From Myxococcota bacterium (GTDB taxonomy: Bacteria > Myxococcota_A > UBA9160 > SMWR01), in contig JBCCEW010000016.1 in NCBI GenBank assembly GCA_039030075.1, forward strand, positions 58,955-122,954: a stretch of DNA of 64,000 nucleotides, written 5' to 3'. Below are positions 51,162 to 58,919 of the stretch, in pieces (the stretch's first letter is position 1; each line of letters opens with the position of its first letter). The position numbers were made by a program, and so were the translations under genes. The notes under the pieces were generated by a model, which did not search any database, had not been told where the DNA came from, and saw only the letters and a program-made list of their open reading frames with translations.

Positions 51162-51575
51162 ATGAACTGCCCTTCCTGTCACTCGAGAATGGCCACGGTC
51201 GCCTGGCAGTCGCTGGAACTCGACCAGTGCGAGGCCTGCGGGGCGCTCTGGTTCGACGCGAAGGAATTCGGGACGTACCTGCGCTCGCCCCCTGAGTACG
51301 TTTCGACGCCGGCCAGCGCGCCCGAGCCAGCAAATCCGACGCTTCGCTGTCCCCACTGCATCCATGTCCCGCTCGAGCCTCGGGAACAACGCGGAGCCAC
51401 TGCCCACGCGTGCGGCGAGTGCAAGGGCGTGTTCCTCCTGCCGTTCGACCTCAACCTGATTCTCAACGGTCGGCGCGGCCATGGCGCTGACAACGGAGTC
51501 CTGGACGTACTGGACGTCGGCAGCGACGCCATCGGACTGATCCTGGAGTGGCTCGCCGCGCTGCTGCTGGACTAG
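51162..51575 (+). CDS. Double zinc-ribbon protein (zf-TFIIB type)
   Basis: 137 residues. First ribbon CPSC ... CEACGALWFDAKE, second CPHC ... CGECKGVFLLPFDL, both of the zf-TFIIB type (CPxC, then CxxC-G-W/F). A hydrophobic C-terminus follows. Function unknown. Confidence 0.8.
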   Translation: MNCPSCHSRMATVAWQSLELDQCEACGALWFDAKEFGTYLRSPPEYVSTPASAPEPANPTLRCPHCIHVPLEPREQRGATAHACGECKGVFLLPFDLNLILNGRRGHGADNGVLDVLDVGSDAIGLILEWLAALLLD

Positions 51576-51665
51576 CAGCGCTCCCGACCCGGTGGTTCTG
51601 CCGTACCCTCACAAGACGCGAAGGCGAGCAGGCTGAAATCAATCTGTATCGGAGCAAACCAACCG

Positions 51666-51992
51666 ATGGCCGAGAAGAAGTCGGACGACCACTACGTCGA
51701 CGTTCCCGAGGGCATCACGCCGAAAGAGATGAAAGGCCTGGTCGAGCGAGCCGCCGAGGCCGCGGGGCTCTACGTCTCGCACATCGGATCGTACTCGCGG
51801 ACGAAGTACCCGAACTCGGTGCATTGGCACTTAAAGCGCGACCCGAAGGAGCGGGGCCTGCTCGACGCGACGTTCTGGGACGTTCGCTCGCTCTTCTGGC
51901 TGATGATCCGCCACCGCGAACCCCAGTGGGTGCACGAAACGGTCCCGAAGCTCCTCGCCGCACTCAAACGCGAAGTCGCGGCGCTCCCCTGA
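51666..51992 (+). CDS. Conserved-looking small protein of unknown function
   Basis: 108 residues, soluble, with VSHIGSYSRTKYPNSVHWHLK and LLDATFWDVRSLFWLMIR. No family recognised. The 90 bases before it contain TTCTGCCGTACCCT, faintly similar to the attC centre, so it may be a former cassette gene. Confidence 0.6.
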   Translation: MAEKKSDDHYVDVPEGITPKEMKGLVERAAEAAGLYVSHIGSYSRTKYPNSVHWHLKRDPKERGLLDATFWDVRSLFWLMIRHREPQWVHETVPKLLAALKREVAALP

Positions 51993-52081
51993 GCGCGGAG
52001 ACGCAGAACAATGCAAAGACGCGTCGGCGCCAACCGTTGAAACCCGAGCGTACAGACTTTCAGCTCCCCCATGACAGGGGC

Positions 52082-52711
52082 ATGCGCCGCCCGGTCTATC
52101 GAGACGGACCCGAGCTGGGGCCTTTCGTCCTCGGCGTTCTGACCGCGCTCGCTGTGCTCGGGAGCGTCTTCTTCGGAGATCTAGGCGATACCTACACGCT
52201 AAACGCCAGCTGGCTCTTCGCGTATGGAAGTGCTCCCGGGGCTCTGGTCGGCTTCGTCGTGGGGCGTGGCCTGGTACCCGAAGGCACGCCAAGTCGAAGG
52301 GGGGCGATCGCGACACTCGGGCTCGCTTTCGGTGTTCTCTCGGGCTCGGCGGCGATCCATTGGAACGCGTTCGGCCCACAGCCAGCACCCGCCCTCGTCT
52401 CCCTGGCCGTCGAGGACATCGAGTACACGCGGGGTGGATACAACCGTGTCCCGTCGTACAGGATCCTCCTGTGTTGGCACGGCGAATCGCGCTGGCGCGG
52501 CGTCTCGAAGGAGCTCTACCGACGCATGCAGGCGCCGCGCCTCGTCGACGTCCTCCAGGGCCCCGGCGCACTCGGTTTCCCCCACATCCTGGAGTTCGGC
52601 GAGACCCGGCTCCCGAACGGTGCGGCCCAACTGACGGGGCAGGAACGCGGCCCCACGGGCGCGGGCATCCTCCCGCCCTGTGGTGCGTCTTCTGAAGAGT
52701 CGTCACCCTAG
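52082..52711 (+). CDS. Unknown membrane protein
   Basis: 209 residues. Two to three helices near the N-terminus (LGPFVLGVLTALAVLGSVFF; GALVGFVVGRGLV; AIATLGLAFGVLSG) then a soluble domain. The 3' part (GCCCAACTGACGGGG, about 52625) faintly resembles an attC left arm. No family recognised. Confidence 0.55.
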   Translation: MRRPVYRDGPELGPFVLGVLTALAVLGSVFFGDLGDTYTLNASWLFAYGSAPGALVGFVVGRGLVPEGTPSRRGAIATLGLAFGVLSGSAAIHWNAFGPQPAPALVSLAVEDIEYTRGGYNRVPSYRILLCWHGESRWRGVSKELYRRMQAPRLVDVLQGPGALGFPHILEFGETRLPNGAAQLTGQERGPTGAGILPPCGASSEESSP

Positions 52712-52756
52712 CCGCGACGGCGGACCCAGCCGCAGGGCCCGGAGGACGCTCGGACG

Positions 52757-53083
52757 GTGCAGATCCCCATCGCCCTACTCCTGGACTTTGGCGTGCTCAT
52801 CGGCGCGGTCGTTCTGAGCTTCGTGACCGCCGGTTTCATCGACGCCCGGCTCAGTGCCCACCACCCCGCGGAGAAGGATCGCCTGGGCGCCCCTTTCCTC
52901 TTCAACGCGGGTACGGCGGAAACGCGAAGCCATCAGGGCGCATGGCTGCGATTCGTGCTCTGGCAGCATCTCTCGAAGCGCGATTTCGCTCTCTCGGCCC
53001 TCTGCCTGGCAAACGTCGGGCTGTACGGGGTGATCGTGTCCCTCATCCTCGGCCTCTGGTCCCCCGCCGCGCACTTCCTCTAG
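52757..53083 (+). CDS. Unknown small membrane protein
   Basis: 108 residues. An N-terminal helix, a polar loop and a C-terminal helix (LANVGLYGVIVSLILGLW). The middle (FVLWQHLSKRD) recalls UspB-type proteins loosely, but I do not assign it. GTG start. Confidence 0.5.
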   Translation: MQIPIALLLDFGVLIGAVVLSFVTAGFIDARLSAHHPAEKDRLGAPFLFNAGTAETRSHQGAWLRFVLWQHLSKRDFALSALCLANVGLYGVIVSLILGLWSPAAHFL

Positions 53084-53126
53084 CGAGACTCGCTCGGGCT
53101 CGATCAGATGCACTAGAGTCCGCCTC

Positions 53127-53225
53127 GGAAGCGTTTCTGGTGCTGGTGCCCGGCTCGGACTTCAAATCCGATGGGGAGCGCGGCGACGCGTTCCCGGCGG
53201 GTTCGATTCCCGTCCGCTTCCGCCA
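53127..53225 (+). tRNA. selC: tRNA-Sec (UCA)
   Basis: 99 bases including encoded CCA. Acceptor GGAAGCG pairs with CGCTTCC; anticodon stem TCGGA / TCCGA encloses CTTCAAA with anticodon UCA at 53162-53164, which reads UGA. A long variable arm and T-arm CGGG-TTCGATT-CCCG follow. These match bacterial selC. TAGAGT, a -10-like box, is 7 bases upstream. Shows that this genome inserts selenocysteine, consistent with the UGA in the peroxiredoxin at 21677. Confidence 0.95.
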
Positions 53226-53268
53226 CCCCGCGCCCGCCCTCGCGGCCGGCCCTTCGGAGCCCTCTCCC

Positions 53269-53601
53269 ATGCGCCTCGCCGCTCTGCTCGTCGCCTCGCT
53301 CTGCTTCGCCGCCTGCACCCAGGAGAGCCAGAACCAGATCGGGCGCGCCGTGCAGAACTGGACCGGCACCGACGGCGTCCTCGAGATCTACGCGGGCGAG
53401 AAGCTCGTGAAGCGCTTCCTCGAGATCGACAAGCTCACCACGGCGGCCGGCACGTCGAGCGGCGAAGCCCGCCCCTACCGCTTCGGCTACGGCGTCCTCG
53501 ACGCCAATTTCAACGGCCGCGTCGACCCGGGTGAGAAGAAGGTCTACTTCGAGTTCAGCGACTACTCGACGTCCTACGTCTTCCACGAAGCCACGAACTA
53601 G
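53269..53601 (+). CDS. Small putative lipoprotein
   Basis: 110 residues. Signal with lipobox CFAAC, then a small beta-rich domain (DGVLEIYAGEKLVKRFLEI; VYFEFSDYSTSYVF). Family not recognised. ATG 44 bases after selC. Confidence 0.7.
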   Translation: MRLAALLVASLCFAACTQESQNQIGRAVQNWTGTDGVLEIYAGEKLVKRFLEIDKLTTAAGTSSGEARPYRFGYGVLDANFNGRVDPGEKKVYFEFSDYSTSYVFHEATN

Positions 53602-53625
53602 AGCCACACGCCGCGGCGCCGGCGA

Positions 53626-54777
53626 CTACCCCTCGGCCGATCCCTTCGGCGGCGCCACGAACGGGTAGAGATGCTGGGCGAGGAAGCTCTTCGGGAGCGG
53701 CTTCCCCACCACGCCGTAGCGCTCGGGCCAGCGCCCGGGGTTGTCGACGTGGGTGCCGAAGAGCATGTCGAGCACGGGCAGGTTCGCCGCGTAGTTGCGG
53801 TCGATCGCCTCGGCGTCCGCCGCATGGTGCCAGTGGTGGAAGTGGGGCGTGACGAACAGGTATCGCAGGGGCCCGAAGTTCCAGCCGACGTTCGAGTGGA
53901 TCAGCACCCCCTGGATGCTGACCCACACGACGTAACCGTTGATGGCCGCCTCGCTGAAGCCCAGCAGGAAGAGCGGCAGGATCACCGTCGACCGCGTGAA
54001 GAGCACCTCGGCGAAGTGGATCCGCGACCCCGACAGCCAGTCCATCTCGGCCGGGCAGTGGTGGACGGCGTGGAAGTTCCAGAGCCGGGGGTGTTCGTGC
54101 ATCAGCCGATGACCCCAGTACTGGGCGAAGTCGGCCGCGAAGAGCACCTCGATGAACTGGAGCCAGACCGGCTGGGAACGCACCAGATTCTGGAGCCCAT
54201 CGTGAACGGCCCAGCCGAAGAGACCTTCGGAGAAGAACGTGGTCACCAGCAGGATCACGCTCACCATCAGGTGGTTGAAGACGTAGTAGACGAGGTCGAG
54301 CTTCCACTCCTTGCGAAGCGTCAGCTGCTCGGGGCGGTGTGGCCAGAGCCGCTCGATGAAGACGAACACCACGGTGTTGGCGACCAGCGCGAGCACCAGC
54401 CAGTCGAAGCCGAACGACACCATGGGCTGATCGAAGTCGTCGATCTCGACGCCGGTGCCACCCAGCCACTGGGCGGCGAGGGTGAGACCGATACCGATCG
54501 CGCCCAGCCGCTTCGCCCGCCACAGGAAGAACGTGACCGAACCGAACACCACCGAGAGCACCATCGCGGCGCCCAGCACCTGGCGCAGCAGGTCGATGTC
54601 GTAGCCCGCGCGCAGCTCGGGCGTGGTCAGGTACTCGGGGAAGTGGAAGCAGAGCACCCCCAAGAGACTCGACGCACCGAGGAAGATCGCGATCGCACCG
54701 CTGATCTTCCCTTCTCCCACCTCGAGGGGGACTTCTTCGGTGCGAGAAACGCGCTCGCCGCCTGCCCGGTCATCCAT
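53626..54777 (-). CDS. Sterol-desaturase / fatty-acid-hydroxylase family protein
   Basis: 383 residues with about seven helices and the di-iron His clusters HRLMHEH, HAVHH and HFHHWHH of the fatty acid hydroxylase superfamily. Members act on sterols, fatty acids or ether lipids. GGGAGGAT precedes the ATG. Diverges from the ion-channel gene. Confidence 0.88.
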   Translation of the reverse strand: MDDRAGGERVSRTEEVPLEVGEGKISGAIAIFLGASSLLGVLCFHFPEYLTTPELRAGYDIDLLRQVLGAAMVLSVVFGSVTFFLWRAKRLGAIGIGLTLAAQWLGGTGVEIDDFDQPMVSFGFDWLVLALVANTVVFVFIERLWPHRPEQLTLRKEWKLDLVYYVFNHLMVSVILLVTTFFSEGLFGWAVHDGLQNLVRSQPVWLQFIEVLFAADFAQYWGHRLMHEHPRLWNFHAVHHCPAEMDWLSGSRIHFAEVLFTRSTVILPLFLLGFSEAAINGYVVWVSIQGVLIHSNVGWNFGPLRYLFVTPHFHHWHHAADAEAIDRNYAANLPVLDMLFGTHVDNPGRWPERYGVVGKPLPKSFLAQHLYPFVAPPKGSAEG

Positions 54778-55066
54778 CCGTGGATCCTCCCATCCCCAAG
54801 ACCCAGATCATCGCGTGCATCGGCGCGTCCGGCACGCGAGCTGAGGGGGCCCCGATCCCAGAGGTTCGGCGAGATGCACACGCCCTGCACCCCCGTTGCC
54901 GGTCGCTGTTGCGACCGACACGATAACCGGTCACATCCGTTCAAGTACGGAGGCACGCGCACCCGATAGGCAACGCGAGGGGCGCGGCGCAATGCCGCCG
55001 CAACTCTGTTTCCCGGTCGATCGAGAGGCCCCGCCTCTCGTCCCCTCGGCCGGCACGGGAGATGCG

Positions 55067-57505
55067 ATGTCGGACGAACGATTCCGCCTGGTGTTCCGCG
55101 GTGAGACCTTCGAGGGAACGAGCCCCGAGCAGGCCCGCAAGAACCTGGCCGCCCAGTTCAAGAAGGCGCCGGAGGACTTCGTCCGGATCTTCAGCGGCAA
55201 GGCGTTCTCGCTGGTCTCGAACCTCGACGGCGAGACCGCGTCGCGCCACATGGAGCGCTTCGCCGCGATGGGCCTCGTGGTCTACCGGGAGCCTCACGCC
55301 ACGGAGGCCGGCGGAGCCGCGGCTCCGGCGCCGACGCCCACACCGGAACCGACGCCCTCCCCTGCACCCGCGCAGCGGGCGCCCGCCGAAGCGGCGGCCC
55401 CCGCCATGACGGACTCCGTAGCGCCGGTGGACGCCGATACCGAACCGATCTATGAAACCGACACCGCCCCGAGCGCGCAGGTCGCCGTCGAAGCGACCAG
55501 AGAAACCCCTCTCGCCATCGCCCCCGAAGAACGCGGAAACCCGCCGCCGACCACGCTCCGCCAGCGGCTCCGCTATCGCTTCGACACCTTCATGGCGAAG
55601 GGCGGCAGCTCGAGCTTCAAGGCGCTCCTGGTCGCCTTCCTCGGCGGCTTCGCGCTGATCGGCCTCGCCCGCGGTGCCTTCCAGTGGATGTCACCCGAGG
55701 CCGGTCTCCAGTACGGCGAGCTCGACTTCTGGGGCAACCTCTACATCTCGTTCCTGCAGCTGACCGACCCGGGCAACATGGCCCAGGACATCCAGTCCGC
55801 GCCGGGCTACAAGGCTTTCGCCGTCGTCGCCGGCATGACGGGTGTCATCCTGCTCTCGGCCCTGATCGCGTTCATCACGACGAGCCTCGACCAGAAGCTC
55901 GACGAGTTGAAGCGCGGCCACTCGAAGGTCATCGAGGCAGACCACACGCTGATCCTCGGCTGGAACGAGCAGCGCATCGTCGAGGTGCTGCGCGAACTCA
56001 CCCTCGCCAACGAGAGCGAGAAGGACGCTTGCGTCGTGATCCTGGCCGATCGCGACAAGGAAGAGATGGACGACGTCCTCCGGCTGCGGGTGCCGGACAC
56101 GAAGACCACCCGGGTGGTCACCCGCAGCGGCGCGGTCTCGACGGTCGCGAACCTCGATCTCGTCTCCATCGAGACCAGCAAGTCGGCGATCATCCTGGGC
56201 CTCTGCGACGACAACGCGAGTGCCGCCGAAAAGGCCGCCAGTGACGCGATGGTCATCCAGACGACCCTCGCGACCACCGCGAAGGCGCCCCAGGACGAGG
56301 ACTTCTCGATCGTCGCCGAGATCTTCAACCCCACCCACCGCGAGATCGTCGAAGCGAGCTTCGGCGAGCAGGTGGTCACCGTGAACACCAGCGACATCCT
56401 GGCGAAGCTGCTCGTCCAGACCTCGCGCTCGGTGGGCCTCTCCACGGTCTACAACGAGCTGCTCTCCTTCGACGGCTGCGAGATGTACTTCCATGAGGAC
56501 GACTGGGGCGGCTCGCGCTTCGGCGACCTCGCCTACCACTTCCCCGACGGCGTCCCGATGGGCATCCGCGGGGGCGACGGCGAGATCCAGATGAATCCCA
56601 GCCGCGACCACGTCCTCGCGGACGACGACGAGATCCTGATCGTTGCCGAGGACGACTCGACCATCGAACTGCGCGGCAAGCCGGTGGCCCAGCCGCGCGA
56701 CCTGCCCCTGGCCGGCGGCCGGCTCTCCCAGGAGGTCGAGCGCGAGCTGATCCTGGGCTGGAACCGCAAGGCACCGATCATCCTGCGGGAGTTCGCCGAC
56801 TACGTCCGCGAGGGCAGCCACGTGGACGTCATGCTGACGAGCCCGACGGAGGGAGAGCGTGAGGCGATCGCCGCCCTCGACGCCGAGCTCGACACGCTTT
56901 CGCTCAGCCTGGTGGAAGCCGACTGCATGAGCCGCGAGGCCCTGCTGGCCCAGCGTCCCTTCGAGTACGACAACATCATCATCCTGGCCGGCAGCGACGA
57001 AGCACGCGTCGACATCGCCCAGGTCGATTCGGAGAACATCGTGACGCTGCTGCTACTACGCAGCATCTTCGCCGAGTTCCCGGAGCAGAGCGGCTGCACG
57101 AAGCTGATCACCGAGGTGCTCGACTCGCAGAACCACGCGCTCGTGGCGCGGGCGGGCGTCAAGGACGTGATCATCTCGAACAAGCTGGTCAGCATGATCA
57201 TGGCCCAGATCTCGGAGAGCCGGGACATCAAGCGCGTCTACGACGACCTCTTCCAGGAGGACGGCTCGGAGATCTACCTGAAGCCGGCGAGCCTCTACTT
57301 CGAGGAGCTGCCCCGGAAGGTCACCTTCGCCGACATGATCGAGATGGCAGGGAAGCGCGACGAGGTCTGCATCGGCGTGAAGATCAAGGCCTACGAGAGC
57401 GACAGCGAGCGCAACAACGGCGTGAAGCTGATCCCCGAGAAGAAGAAGCTCTACAGCCTGCGCCCCGAGGACTGCCTGATCGTGCTGGCCGAGGACGAGC
57501 TCTAG
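55067..57505 (+). CDS. CASTOR/POLLUX-like ion channel with N-terminal accessory domain
   Basis: 812 residues. About residues 1-78 form a small domain (FRLVFRGETFEGTSPEQARK; IFSGKAFSLVSNLD) like one found at the N-terminus of other bacterial membrane proteins. A Pro/Ala/Glu linker follows. Two pore helices flank a filter-like TDPGNM, matching the ADSGNHA type of CASTOR/POLLUX. Two RCK-like TrkA domains begin at LILGWNEQRIVEVL and LILGWNRKAPIILREF. Probably a ligand-gated cation channel. Start at ATG 55067 (GGGAGATG upstream). Confidence 0.85.
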   Translation: MSDERFRLVFRGETFEGTSPEQARKNLAAQFKKAPEDFVRIFSGKAFSLVSNLDGETASRHMERFAAMGLVVYREPHATEAGGAAAPAPTPTPEPTPSPAPAQRAPAEAAAPAMTDSVAPVDADTEPIYETDTAPSAQVAVEATRETPLAIAPEERGNPPPTTLRQRLRYRFDTFMAKGGSSSFKALLVAFLGGFALIGLARGAFQWMSPEAGLQYGELDFWGNLYISFLQLTDPGNMAQDIQSAPGYKAFAVVAGMTGVILLSALIAFITTSLDQKLDELKRGHSKVIEADHTLILGWNEQRIVEVLRELTLANESEKDACVVILADRDKEEMDDVLRLRVPDTKTTRVVTRSGAVSTVANLDLVSIETSKSAIILGLCDDNASAAEKAASDAMVIQTTLATTAKAPQDEDFSIVAEIFNPTHREIVEASFGEQVVTVNTSDILAKLLVQTSRSVGLSTVYNELLSFDGCEMYFHEDDWGGSRFGDLAYHFPDGVPMGIRGGDGEIQMNPSRDHVLADDDEILIVAEDDSTIELRGKPVAQPRDLPLAGGRLSQEVERELILGWNRKAPIILREFADYVREGSHVDVMLTSPTEGEREAIAALDAELDTLSLSLVEADCMSREALLAQRPFEYDNIIILAGSDEARVDIAQVDSENIVTLLLLRSIFAEFPEQSGCTKLITEVLDSQNHALVARAGVKDVIISNKLVSMIMAQISESRDIKRVYDDLFQEDGSEIYLKPASLYFEELPRKVTFADMIEMAGKRDEVCIGVKIKAYESDSERNNGVKLIPEKKKLYSLRPEDCLIVLAEDEL

Positions 57506-57517
57506 GTCGGAGCGGGG

Positions 57518-58225
57518 CTAGTCGAGGAGGTCGGCGAGTCGGCGGATCCGCGCGCAGTCGCGCTCGGGGTAGGTCCCGGTCTCGTCGATCAGGATCGCCT
57601 CGAGGCCGGCGGCGCGCGCGCCGCGGACGTCGATCGCGTAGATGTCGCCCACGTAGACGGTGGCGTCCGCCGCGACTTCGAGACGCGTCAGCGCTCGCGC
57701 GAAGATCTCGGGATCGGGCTTCTCGACGCCCTCGAGGTGGGAATCGAGGATGCACTCGAGGTGGTCGGTGAGCCCGGCCGCTCCGAGGAGCGACGCCACG
57801 CGGCCATCCGCATTCGACACGACGCCGGTGCGAAAGCCGCGCTCGCGCAGGCCGGCCAGGGTCTCGGCGGCGCCCGGGAGGGGTACCCGCCAGAGGTTCG
57901 CGCGCCGCTGCTCTTCGGCGAGCTCCGCGGCGAGGGGTGCGCAATCGGCGTCCCCCACCCCCGCGTACCCCAGCAGCGCGCCGAAGTAGCCAGCGATCCG
58001 GTCGGCGTCGCGATCCTGCACCCCACGCTCACGCTCGGCGCGTGCGTCGATTTCGTGTCGCGCGCGCGCCTCGCCCTCCGCCAGCGCCTCCAGGCGGAGC
58101 GTCACCCCGCGCGCCGCAGCGCGCTCGGCGATGAAGCCGTGGTCCAGGCGAATCAGCGTGCCGCCCGCGTCGAACAGGACAGCCGTGATCTCACGCGGGG
58201 ATCCGAGGGCAGACAGGCGCGGCAC
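57518..58225 (-). CDS. HAD-superfamily hydrolase (class IA)
   Basis: 235 residues. Nucleophile motif VLFDAGGTLIRL, VVSNADGRV, EKPDPEIF and YVGDIYAIDVRGARAAG. The second Asp of DxD is replaced, as in the HAD protein at 14462, so the two may be paralogues. GTG 58225 has TAGGCT six bases upstream. Convergent with the channel gene. Confidence 0.86.
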   Translation of the reverse strand: MPRLSALGSPREITAVLFDAGGTLIRLDHGFIAERAAARGVTLRLEALAEGEARARHEIDARAERERGVQDRDADRIAGYFGALLGYAGVGDADCAPLAAELAEEQRRANLWRVPLPGAAETLAGLRERGFRTGVVSNADGRVASLLGAAGLTDHLECILDSHLEGVEKPDPEIFARALTRLEVAADATVYVGDIYAIDVRGARAAGLEAILIDETGTYPERDCARIRRLADLLD

Positions 58226-58290
58226 GGGCGGAGCCTAGGGGCCGGCCCGCCCCCGCACAACGCCATGCGACCGCAGCTGCGATCTCGAGA

Positions 58291-58635
58291 CTACGCCTCC
58301 CGACGCTTCCAGGGATCCTTCCGCGCCCCTCGGCGGCGACTGAAGATGCGCTTGTCGTGCTCCTTGCGGAGCTGGCGCTCGATCCGGTTCAAGACCTGGT
58401 CCGAGGCCGGTCGCGCTGCTTCGGCATGCGCCTGGGTGGCCACGTTCGTGTTCTTTCCCAGCACATGACCATGAGCCTCGAAGCCCGTACCCTGCTCGAA
58501 GAGCGTGAGTTCGATGCGTTCGACTTCGCGGAACTCGCCAGACAGCACGTCGCAGCGGCGCTCAATCGCCGCTCGGATCTCCTCGTCGACCTCGAGATCC
58601 TTGAAGTGCACCACGATCGAAGCGTTGCTGGCCAT
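58291..58635 (-). CDS. HPF/RaiA-family ribosome-associated protein
   Basis: 114 residues. SIVVHFKDLEVDEEIRAAIERR and an ending with basic residues match the sigma-54-modulation/S30EA (HPF) fold that binds 30S subunits and promotes hibernation. Short form without the long-HPF C-terminal domain. ATG 58635 is preceded by AGGAGA. Confidence 0.75.
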   Translation of the reverse strand: MASNASIVVHFKDLEVDEEIRAAIERRCDVLSGEFREVERIELTLFEQGTGFEAHGHVLGKNTNVATQAHAEAARPASDQVLNRIERQLRKEHDKRIFSRRRGARKDPWKRREA

Positions 58636-58919
58636 GCGAGTTCTCCTAGCGATAGGCCTCCGGGCGGGTCCGCCTTCGCCCGAAGGCGGCTCGCCGGCGG
58701 TGGCTCGGCTGCGGCGAGCGGGGGTCGGCGTGACGGTGACCGAAGCGGTGCACCGACGGGGCCAACGAAAGGTTCCCAAGGTCTCGCACGCAAAGTCAGA
58801 GTACCACAACGAGCGCGCGTCACCGCTCCGTCGGTGCGCCTCGTGCTACGCCGCGCGCGATCCGAAGCATCGCCGCCCACTTGCGCCGCGGTCTGCCGGC
58901 TCGTGGCGGCGGCTTGCCG

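Noticed and set aside
53127..53225. selC as the attachment site of an integrated island
   Set aside because: No integrase and no repeat of the selC 3' end seen in the window.
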